Of a stretch of DNA of 25,615 bases, positions 17,464-23,758 are shown piece by piece. The first letter of the stretch is position 1. The number at the start of each line of letters is the position of its first letter. A program made the translations under genes and the position numbers. The notes beneath the pieces were generated by a model. That model did not search any database and had not been told where the DNA came from. It was given only the letters and a program-made list of their open reading frames with translations. The DNA is from Fimenecus sp045594645 (GTDB lineage: Bacteria; Bacillota; Clostridia; Oscillospirales; Acutalibacteraceae), in NCBI GenBank assembly GCA_045594645.1, contig JAZNYY010000040.1, forward strand, positions 1 to 25,615, given 5' to 3'.

Positions 17464-17493
17464 TTGACTTTGACAAGGTGTGTATTATATAAT
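17464..17493 (+). promoter_or_regulatory. Sigma-A-like promoter of the cofE-like/guaA operon
   Basis: A -35 TTGACT at 17464-17469 and a -10 TATAAT at 17488-17493 are separated by 18 nt. A second TTGACA at 17470-17475 is too close to the -10 to pair with it. The predicted start is near 17500, giving a leader of about 120 nt. The promoter is divergent from that of the polysaccharide operon; the -35 elements lie about 110 bp apart, so the 380-bp intergenic stretch serves both directions. Nothing coding is seen between them. Confidence 0.75.
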
Positions 17494-17510
17494 ATTCCAG
17501 TGATTTTTAC

Positions 17511-17544
17511 TATGCGGTAATTGTGGTGTTTTTCTGCCCGCATA
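17511..17544 (+). other. Stem-loop in the 5' leader of the cofE-like gene
   Basis: TATGCGG (17511-17517) and CCGCATA (17538-17544) form a perfect 7-bp stem with a 20-nt loop, starting about 10 nt after the predicted transcription start. A second possible stem, TTAAAC...GTTTAA, lies at about 17573-17596, just before the GGAGAG ribosome binding site at 17609-17614. No known riboswitch consensus was recognised. Confidence 0.4.
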
Positions 17545-17620
17545 ATATGTTATGTAAATTTCCCCCTCAGGCTTAAACGCTTAAAGAGGAGTTTAAATTA
17601 TTTATATTGGAGAGATTTAT

Positions 17621-18811
17621 ATGGAAAGAAAAGTCGGTACTGTTTCAAGAGGTATTCGTTGCCCCATTATTCGTCAGGGCGATGACCTTTGCGAAATCGC
17701 AGTAACAAGCGTACTTGAAGCAGCTGAAAGCGAAGGATTCCAGCTCCGCGACAGAGATGTTATTTCTCTTACAGAGTCAATCGTAGCACGCGCACAGGGT
17801 AACTATGCATCAGTTGATGATATTGCTGCTGATGTTAAGGCAAAGCTCGGCGGTGAGACAATCGGTGTTATTTTCCCGATTTTGTCAAGAAACCGTTTCG
17901 CAATCTGCCTTCGCGGTATTGCTAAAGGTGCTAAAAAGGTTGTTCTTATGCTCAGCTACCCAAGTGACGAGGTTGGTAACTCTTTAGTTACTCTTGACCA
18001 GCTTGACGAGGCAGGGGTTAACCCCTATTCAGACGTTCTTTCACTTGAAAAATACAGAGAGCTTTTTGGCGAGAACAAGCACGAATTCACAGGCGTTGAC
18101 TATGTTGATTACTATGCAGGCATTATCAAAGAAGCAGGTGCAGAGGTTGAAATCGTTTTCGCAAATCAGCCAAAAACAATTCTCAACTACACTGACTGTG
18201 TTCTCACTTGCGACATTCACACAAGAGCAAGAACAAAGAGAATTCTCAAGGCTGCAGGTGCTAAGGTTGTTTGCGGTATGGACGATATTCTCACTTCTTC
18301 AGTAAACGGCAGCGGATATAACGAAAAATACGGTCTTTTAGGCTCAAACAAATCAACTGAAGACACAGTTAAGCTTTTCCCGAGAGATTGTCAGGGACTT
18401 GTTGAGGATATTCAGGCTGAAATTCTTAAGAAAACAGGCAAGCATGTTGAAGTTATGGTATACGGCGATGGCGCATTCAAGGACCCACAGGGTAAAATTT
18501 GGGAGCTTGCTGACCCGGTTGTTTCTCCTGCCCACACAGCGGGTCTTATCGGTACTCCAAATGAATTAAAGCTTAAATATCTTGCTGACAACGATTTCAA
18601 AGGTCTTTCAGGTGCTGAGCTTAAAGAGGCTATCTCAAAGAGCATTAAGGCTAAGCAGGACAACCTTGTTGGCAATATGGCTTCACAGGGTACTACTCCC
18701 CGTCAGCTTACTGACCTTATCGGTTCACTTTGCGACCTTACAAGCGGTTCAGGTGACAAGGGTACTCCCATCATTCTTGTTCAGGGATATTTCGATAACT
18801 ACACAGACTAA
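17621..18811 (+). CDS. cofE: CofE-like F420-0:gamma-glutamyl ligase family protein
   Basis: A 396-residue member of the F420_ligase family. In methanogens and actinobacteria, CofE uses GTP to add L-glutamate to coenzyme F420-0 through the gamma-carboxyl group. Family landmarks are PIIRQGDDLCEI near 16-27, DVISLTESIVARAQG near 41-55 (the nucleotide and metal region) and DCVLTCDIHTRARTKR further on, plus an acidic GDGAFKDPQGKIWELADPVV run in the C-terminal half. It is longer than archaeal CofE (~250 residues), as is usual for Firmicutes members. No F420 biosynthesis genes are nearby and such bacteria are not known F420 makers, so the true acceptor is probably another molecule. GGAGAG lies 6 nt before the ATG. 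It is co-transcribed with guaA 25 nt downstream. Confidence 0.85.
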   Translation: MERKVGTVSRGIRCPIIRQGDDLCEIAVTSVLEAAESEGFQLRDRDVISLTESIVARAQGNYASVDDIAADVKAKLGGETIGVIFPILSRNRFAICLRGIAKGAKKVVLMLSYPSDEVGNSLVTLDQLDEAGVNPYSDVLSLEKYRELFGENKHEFTGVDYVDYYAGIIKEAGAEVEIVFANQPKTILNYTDCVLTCDIHTRARTKRILKAAGAKVVCGMDDILTSSVNGSGYNEKYGLLGSNKSTEDTVKLFPRDCQGLVEDIQAEILKKTGKHVEVMVYGDGAFKDPQGKIWELADPVVSPAHTAGLIGTPNELKLKYLADNDFKGLSGAELKEAISKSIKAKQDNLVGNMASQGTTPRQLTDLIGSLCDLTSGSGDKGTPIILVQGYFDNYTD

Positions 18812-18836
18812 TTTAATATAAATGGAGGAATTCAAA

Positions 18837-19838
18837 ATGGATAGCAATGTTAGACCCGAATCAATGGAAAGAATTACCACCAAAGCACTTGCTGATGCGT
18901 TTATCGACGAACAGATAAAGGCTGTTCGCGAGCAGGTTGGCGACAAGAAAGTTCTTTTAGCACTTTCAGGCGGTGTTGACTCATCAGTTGTTGCTGCACT
19001 TCTTATCAAGGCAATCGGCAAACAGTTAGTTTGTGTTCACGTTAACCACGGACTTATGAGAAAGAACGAAAGCGAAAATGTTATTGAAGTTTTCGGCAAA
19101 GAGCTTGACGCTAATCTCATTTATGTTGATGCTACCGACCGTTTTCTTGACCTTCTTGCAGGTGTAGCAGAGCCCGAAAAGAAGAGAAAGATTATCGGCG
19201 CAGAATTTATTAATGTATTCGCTGATGAAGCAAGAAAGCTTGAAGGCGTTGAATTCTTGGCTCAGGGTACAATTTACCCCGACATTCTTGAAAGCTTTAA
19301 GCAGGCAGAGGGCAAAAAGGCAGTTAAATCTCATCACAATGTTGGCGGACTTCCCGAAGACCTCAACTTCGAGCTTGTTGAGCCAATTAAGCTTCTCTTC
19401 AAGGATGAAGTTCGCGTAGTTGGTGAAGCACTCGGTCTTCCTCACGCAATGGTTTATCGTCAGCCATTCCCCGGCCCTGGCTTGGGAGTTCGTTGTCTTG
19501 GCGCAATCACTCGTGACAGACTTCACGCACTTCGCGAGGCAGACGCAATTCTTCGTGAAGAATTCGACAAAAACGGCCTTGCAGAAAAGGTTTGGCAGTA
19601 TTTCATTGCTGTGCCCGATGTTAAGAGCGTTGGCGTTAAGGACGAAAGCCGTTATGAAGGCTGGCCCGCAATTATCCGCGCAGTTAACACAAAGGACGCT
19701 ATGAGCGCTACAATCGAAGAAATCCCCTATGCAATTCTTCATAAGATTACAGACAGAATTACACACGAGGTTGACGGCATCAACCGTGTGCTTTATGACT
19801 TAACACCTAAACCAATCGGAACTATAGAGTGGGAATAA
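18837..19838 (+). CDS. guaA: GMP synthase, ATP-pyrophosphatase/dimerisation part only (no glutaminase domain)
   Basis: Converts XMP to GMP using ATP and ammonia. The PP-loop SGGVDSS is at 44-50, LAQGTIYPD at 141-149, SHHNVGGLP at 165-173, PFPGPGLGVR at 210-219, and the dimerisation domain ends in the invariant LTPKPIGTIEWE. At 333 residues it covers only the C-terminal two thirds of the usual ~510-residue bacterial enzyme. The class I glutamine amidotransferase domain is absent, as in the split archaeal GuaAa/GuaAb arrangement. It therefore needs free ammonia or a separate glutaminase subunit, which is not in this window. I chose the ATG at 18837: GGAGG (18824-18828) lies 8 nt before it, whereas the in-frame ATG at 18822 would overlap that site. 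Confidence 0.9.
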   Translation: MDSNVRPESMERITTKALADAFIDEQIKAVREQVGDKKVLLALSGGVDSSVVAALLIKAIGKQLVCVHVNHGLMRKNESENVIEVFGKELDANLIYVDATDRFLDLLAGVAEPEKKRKIIGAEFINVFADEARKLEGVEFLAQGTIYPDILESFKQAEGKKAVKSHHNVGGLPEDLNFELVEPIKLLFKDEVRVVGEALGLPHAMVYRQPFPGPGLGVRCLGAITRDRLHALREADAILREEFDKNGLAEKVWQYFIAVPDVKSVGVKDESRYEGWPAIIRAVNTKDAMSATIEEIPYAILHKITDRITHEVDGINRVLYDLTPKPIGTIEWE

Positions 19839-19840
19839 TC

Positions 19841-20446
19841 CTACTAAAGCAGACAATTTCCTTTATCTTCAAAAAGGCAAATTCGTTTATCCTCTAAACC
19901 GCTGAATTTAGAGGTAAAAGAAAAACTTAAAACTCGAAAAAATTATGACCTTGCATTTCACATGCAAGGTCTTCTTTTTTATCAAAAAACGAACCGCTGA
20001 ATTACAAGATAAAAAAAGATAAATTCTTCACAGAATTTATATAATTTTTTCTCGTCGCTACGCCTCCACAACTGCGTTTTGTTCCTTTCTTTTATTCTTC
20101 TGTTAATCTTCCCTTTTTCTTTTCAAACGGCTCTACTGCGTCGTTTGTGGCTATCTTCTTTCAGGAAAGTTTTCCGAAAAATTGAAGAAAAAAACTTAAT
20201 TTCTTTCAAGAAAAAATAAGAGAAAAAGTTAAAAAAATGAGAGAAAAACAAAAGAAAAATAACAGAAAAAATCTGTTGTTTTTAAGGGATAAATAACAGA
20301 AAAATAAAAGAAGAAATTCCTGAAAAATTTAAAGAAAATTAAGAGAAAAAACTATTTCGAACAATAGAAAAAGTAACAGAAAATATGACCTTGCACACGA
20401 TAAAAACTTTTGCCCTGCAGACGATAAATCGTTTTTGCTACGACAT
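19841..20446. repeat. Tandem noncoding repeat, copy 1 (606 bp)
   Basis: The unit begins with CTACTAAAGCAGACAATTTC just 2 nt after the guaA stop codon and ends with GCTACGACAT. It then restarts directly as copy 2. Within it are a hairpin CCTCTAAA/TTTAGAGG (19891-19914), a strong terminator (19947-19980), a hairpin TAAATTCT/AGAATTTA followed by T's (20020-20050), a pyrimidine-rich stretch, and a ~200-nt A/G-rich tail made of AGAAAAA-like words. No credible reading frame with a ribosome binding site was found. The base bias differs from both flanks. Confidence 0.85.
19947..19980 (+). terminator. Intrinsic terminator after guaA (in repeat copy 1)
   Basis: GACCTTGCAT and ATGCAAGGTC form a perfect 10-bp stem with a 5-nt loop (TTCAC), followed by TTCTTTTTT. 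It lies about 110 nt after the guaA stop. The 5' arm word GACCTTGCA occurs again near the end of the same repeat unit (about 20387) without its partner arm. Confidence 0.92.
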
Positions 20447-21064
20447 CTACTAAAGCAGACAATTTCCTTTATCTTCAAAAAGGTAAATTTGTTTAGCCTC
20501 TAAACCGCTGACTAACCGATGAATTAGAGGTAAAAGAAAAACTTAAAACTCGAAAAAATTATGACCTTGCATTTCACATGCAAGGTCTTCTTTTTTTATC
20601 AAAAAACAAACCGCTGAATTACAAGATAAAAAAAGATAAATTCTTTACAGAATTTATATAATTTTTTCTCGTTGCTACGCCTCCACAACTGCGTAGTTTC
20701 CTTTCTTTTATTCTTCTGTTAATCTTCCCTTTTTCTTTTTCCAAATGGCTCTACTGCGTGGATTGTGGGCATTTTCTTTCTTGTAAATTTCAAGAAAAAT
20801 TCAAGAAAAAACTTAAATTCTTTCAAGGAAAAGTAAAAGAAAAAGTTTAAAAAATTCGAGAAAAAATAAAGGAAAAATAACAGAAAAAATCTGATGTTTT
20901 TTAAGGGATAAATAACAGAAAAATAAAAGAAGAAATTTCTGAAAAATTTAAAGAAATTAAGAGAAAAAACTATTGCGAACAACAGAAAAAGTAACAGAAA
21001 ATATGACCTTGCACACGATAAAAATTTTTGCCCTGAACAGGCTAAATGAAATTTGCTACGACAT
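20447..21064. repeat. Tandem noncoding repeat, copy 2 (618 bp)
   Basis: This matches copy 1 along its whole length with scattered substitutions and a few small indels. The clearest difference is a 12-nt-scale expansion in the loop of the first hairpin (20498-20531, arms CCTCTAA/TTAGAGG). Another is a divergent patch near 21030-21050. The terminator stem and the TAAATTCT/AGAATTTA stem are unchanged while their loops or flanks vary. The copies differ enough that this is not a very recent duplication. A low-complexity 87-codon Phe-rich frame on the minus strand inside it is not considered a gene. Confidence 0.85.
20563..20597 (+). terminator. Second copy of the intrinsic terminator (in repeat copy 2)
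   Basis: The 10-bp stem GACCTTGCAT/ATGCAAGGTC and the TTCAC loop are identical to copy 1, and the T-tract is one base longer. It lies about 615 nt downstream of the first terminator, so any read-through from guaA, or a transcript starting inside copy 1, would end here. Confidence 0.9.
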
Positions 21065-21219
21065 CAAATGAGTTAATAAAAGAAAATAAACCGCTTAACA
21101 CATCAAGAATTATGAAACTTACAAATATGAGATTGCGGGATATTGAAGTTTCAGTTTCATATATAAAAAATCAAGAAATACAGGCATTGGTTCGTGAGTT
21201 GCTTTCTTATCGTGATATT

Positions 21220-21259
21220 TAAACAAAAGAAAACAGGTGCTACAATCATAACACCTGTT
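21220..21259 (-). terminator. Intrinsic terminator for the truncated helicase transcript
   Basis: AACAGGTG (21232-21239) pairs with CACCTGTT (21252-21259) across a 12-nt loop. Read on the minus strand, the stem is followed by TTCTTTTGTTT, a U-rich tail, so it should stop transcription coming leftward from the helicase remnant, whose stop codon is about 60 nt away. On the plus strand there is no T-tract. Confidence 0.7.
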
Positions 21260-21296
21260 CCCTACAGAAAGACAAAAAAATAAGGAGGTGATATTT

Positions 21297-21319
21297 GAAA
21301 TAACTAATCAGGTTATTTC
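21297..21319. repeat. 8-bp perfect inverted repeat at the 3' end of the helicase remnant
   Basis: GAAATAAC (21297-21304) and GTTATTTC (21312-21319) are separated by 7 nt. The right arm includes part of the remnant's stop codon. There is no T-tract on either side, so it is a poor terminator; it may be a scar or binding site. Confidence 0.5.
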
Positions 21320-21845
21320 ACACAAGAGACATAACACTTCGGAATGCATTTGATAATGGTGCTTCTGTTTTTTGAACATAGTTATACGCATTATTACCAC
21401 GTTCACAACCTAAATCAACAGTTGTAAATCCTTGCAAAGGCATATAACTTTTGTTGTCAACATTCATAAACCCAGGCATATTTTCATTTGTGACATTTGA
21501 TTTGAATGTTACTTTTTCACGAATCCAGTCTGCACATTCTTTAGCAATTGCTTTTTGAGTGAGTTCGTTACGGAGTTTCACTTCAAATTCAGTACCATAA
21601 AGGCTGCGTTCACGATTAAGGCGTGGAATATAAAATTCTCTTTTTTGTTTCTTGGCTTTTTCGGTGGTAAATGTTGGTGAAGTGAAAATAAAACGCAATT
21701 CTTCAATATCTTTTAATTCGGATTTTAACTCCTGAAAAGCATAAATAGAGAAGCAAGCCGCCGCAATTGACAGTTTACTTCCCTGTTTTATTTCTACTGA
21801 TAAATCATCACGAAGAGTCTTATTGATATTGTTTATAATTTCCAC
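21318..21845 (-). pseudogene. N-terminal remnant of a large SNF2-type helicase (PLD-like N-terminus)
   Basis: The 175 codons match the beginning of a family of ~1000-residue bacterial SNF2-related helicases. Those I recall open with INNINKTLRDDLSVEI, SKLSIAAACFSIYAFQELK, REFYIPRLNRERSLYGTEFE and GFTTVDLGCERGNNAYN. All of these are present here at residues ~3-160. After about residue 168 (...APLSNAF) the resemblance stops; a few unrelated codons lead to TGA. The helicase motor itself (Walker A and DEAH motifs) is absent from the window. The start is GTG with a GGTGGG site upstream and a plausible promoter. Full-length relatives are thought to act in DNA repair or phage restriction. It may still be expressed as a small protein. 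Confidence 0.75.
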
Positions 21846-21896
21846 ACTTTTCCCACCAATCCATAAAACATGGTTTTGAATACAATAAATCAGTTT

Positions 21897-21925
21897 ATTA
21901 TACCATATTAGACGAATTAAAACAA
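21897..21925 (-). promoter_or_regulatory. Candidate promoter of the helicase remnant
   Basis: On the minus strand a -35 TTGTTT (21920-21925) and a -10 TATAAT (21897-21902) have a 17-nt spacer. The GTG start is about 50 nt downstream. The -35 is imperfect and the region is AT-rich, so this is a moderate call. Confidence 0.5.
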
Positions 21926-22023
21926 CTTTTATTTACAATAAAATACTAAAAACACCCTAATATACAAAATCGAAATATACCATTTTTTTGTGACAAAATC
22001 CTACAAAATCACCTATAATTTTT

Positions 22024-22104
22024 ATTCTTAATTAGAATATTTGTAAACTGTACAAACTTACGGACATTTTAATAATGTTTATTTTTACAAATTAATGTAT
22101 TTGT
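22024..22104. promoter_or_regulatory. Cluster of palindromes, candidate operators of the AAA+ operon
   Basis: Three perfect inverted repeats lie upstream of the AAA+ operon promoter: ATTCT-N5-AGAAT (22024-22038), TTTGTA-N5-TACAAA (22040-22056) and ACAAAT-N6-ATTTGT (22087-22104). The last two share the half-site TTTGT/ACAAA, with centres about 48 nt apart. That is the pattern expected of a dimeric repressor or activator site. The remaining part of the 346-bp intergenic stretch is AT-rich and holds three ACAAAATC words (about 21965-22010) but no gene. Confidence 0.4.
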
Positions 22105-22130
22105 GATAATATTATCTTGGTGAATGAACC

Positions 22131-22159
22131 TTGAAATGAACACAACAATATAGTATAAT
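22131..22159 (+). promoter_or_regulatory. Sigma-A-like promoter of the TerB/AAA-J-HIRAN operon
   Basis: A -35 TTGAAA (22131-22136) and a -10 TATAAT (22154-22159) are spaced by 17 nt. The predicted start near 22166 leaves a ~25-nt leader containing AAGGTG (22181-22186), 5 nt before the GTG start codon. Confidence 0.72.
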
Positions 22160-22191
22160 TTACCTATATATTTTTAACAGAAGGTGTTTTT

Positions 22192-23757
22192 GTGAAAAAA
22201 ACAGAAGTTGTTGAATCACTTAATAGTTTAATCGAAAAGATAGAAGAACATATTGAATGTGATTGTACAGAAGAAATAAAAACCTGGTTAATGGCCGCAG
22301 CACTGCGTATTTGGGCAGGTAATAAACTCTTTGCTGAAGATTACATAATGGTTTTATCCGCTTTTAAAGAGCAAGAATATTCCATCGCACAGGTCACAAC
22401 TGCGTTGGATTGTGCTGGAGATGAAACCAGAAAAATGTCCGTACCAGAATTTTACAAGATTTCTGTTGATAAAGACCTTGAAAAAGGCACCAGTATCAGT
22501 CGTTCTCTTGCTGATTCAATAGGGCGTTTTCTTGTTATGGTTGCCTTAATAAACGGCGACTTCACTCTTGAAGAAGCATCTGCACTTCGCGAAATAAGTG
22601 ATTTACTTCTCAACTTCTGCGATTTTAAAAAGGTTTCTGCCGGTAAAACTCGTGAATATCATCCCGAAATGGTTACATCACTCAACGAAACAGGATATCT
22701 TCAAAATACATCAACAGAAAAGTCATTCGACAAAAACGAATTAACACCTTCAACATCAAAATTCACTTCAGAACAAGTTAATCCTTTACCTGATAACGCA
22801 ATTTCTCCTGTAAGCAATACTGAAGCCCCAACAATCACACTCAATCTTAATCTCACATCCGACCAGCCTTCTACACAAAAAGGAGAGCTTGACAACGGTA
22901 TCTCTGTAAAAAAGCCATCTGATACAAAATCAGACGAAACACTTGAAAGTGTTCTTGCTGAGTTAAATGGTCTCGTAGGATTAGATAAAGTTAAAAACGA
23001 TGTTCAAAGCTTGCTTAATTTCATTAAAATATGTCAATTACGCACACAGCGTGGAATGAAGGTTCCAACCATATCCTATCACCTTGTTTTTACTGGCAAT
23101 CCAGGTACAGGCAAAACAACCGTTGCCCGTATGGTAGCAAAGTTATACTATTTAATGGGTATTCTTCCACAAGGTCAATTGGTAGAAACTGACCGTAGTG
23201 GACTTGTTGCCGGTTATTTAGGTCAAACTGCAATCAAAACTCAAAAGGTTATTCAAGAAGCGTTAGGCGGTGTTCTTTTTATTGACGAAGCATATTCACT
23301 GGCTAATGATAAAGAAGACAGTTATGGTAAAGAAGCAATTGAAACCATCTTAAAAGCCATGGAAGACCATCGCGACGAGCTTGTTGTAATTGTTGCAGGA
23401 TATGACGAATTGATGCACAATTTCATAGATTCAAATCCCGGTTTGCGTTCTCGATTCAATAAATACTTCCATTTCCCCGATTACAATGGTGAAGACCTTC
23501 TAAAAATCCTTAAACGTTTTTGCGATACAAACGGATATACTTTAGCCGAAGATACAATTCCGCAAATTCAACAAAGATTTAATGAAATGTATGAAACCCG
23601 TGAAGAACATTTTGGCAATGCACGTGCAGTCAGAAATGTTTTTGAACATGCCATCAATCATCAGGCCAATCGTCTTGTTCTTGACAATGATATAACTGAT
23701 TCAGAACTAACAGAGCTTAATCTTGAAGACATTTTATCTGCATTGGAGGTTGTTTAA
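22192..23757 (+). CDS. AAA+ ATPase (SpoVK/CbbX type) with TerB-like N-terminal domain
   Basis: A 521-residue ATPase. Residues 1-150 are helical; 110-143, with FLVMVALINGDFTLEEASAL, read like a TerB/tellurite-resistance helical domain. Residues 165-250 form a Ser/Thr/Pro-rich linker. The AAA+ module spans 255-521: LVGLDKVKNDV at 261-271, Walker A GNPGTGKT at 302-309, pore-loop region SGLVAGYLGQTAIKT at 336-350, Walker B VLFIDEAYSL at 361-370, arginine-finger region NPGLRSRFNKYF at 415-426, and sensor-2 GNARAVRNV at 475-483. CbbX/SpoVK relatives form hexameric rings that remodel proteins. It is the first gene of a three-gene operon, with a GTG start. The target is unknown; the next gene's J-like domain may deliver it. 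Confidence 0.88.
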   Translation: MKKTEVVESLNSLIEKIEEHIECDCTEEIKTWLMAAALRIWAGNKLFAEDYIMVLSAFKEQEYSIAQVTTALDCAGDETRKMSVPEFYKISVDKDLEKGTSISRSLADSIGRFLVMVALINGDFTLEEASALREISDLLLNFCDFKKVSAGKTREYHPEMVTSLNETGYLQNTSTEKSFDKNELTPSTSKFTSEQVNPLPDNAISPVSNTEAPTITLNLNLTSDQPSTQKGELDNGISVKKPSDTKSDETLESVLAELNGLVGLDKVKNDVQSLLNFIKICQLRTQRGMKVPTISYHLVFTGNPGTGKTTVARMVAKLYYLMGILPQGQLVETDRSGLVAGYLGQTAIKTQKVIQEALGGVLFIDEAYSLANDKEDSYGKEAIETILKAMEDHRDELVVIVAGYDELMHNFIDSNPGLRSRFNKYFHFPDYNGEDLLKILKRFCDTNGYTLAEDTIPQIQQRFNEMYETREEHFGNARAVRNVFEHAINHQANRLVLDNDITDSELTELNLEDILSALEVV

Positions 23758-23758
23758 T

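Noticed and set aside
19026..19766. A 246-codon open frame on the minus strand, Cys/Asn-rich
   Set aside because: It lies wholly antisense to the well-supported GMP synthase gene; its composition (many Cys, Asn, Phe) is what antisense of this codon usage gives, and it has no family motif.
20719..20982. An 87-codon Phe-rich frame on the minus strand inside repeat copy 2
   Set aside because: Low-complexity translation of the A/G-rich tail; the frame is not preserved as a similar ORF in copy 1 and no ribosome binding site was seen.
19841..21064. CRISPR array as an explanation of the repeats
   Set aside because: There are only two long units of ~0.6 kb; no short regular repeats with unique spacers and no cas genes are present.
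19841..21064. Insertion sequence or integrase-borne element as an explanation of the repeats
   Set aside because: No transposase or recombinase frame, no terminal inverted repeats at the unit ends, and no target duplication could be seen.
21046..21222. A 58-codon plus-strand frame ending LVRELLSYRDI, with an internal ATG at 21112
   Set aside because: No ribosome binding site at either start; it begins inside the end of repeat copy 2 and its stop overlaps the opposite-strand terminator. It could be the tail of a decayed gene, but I cannot support it.
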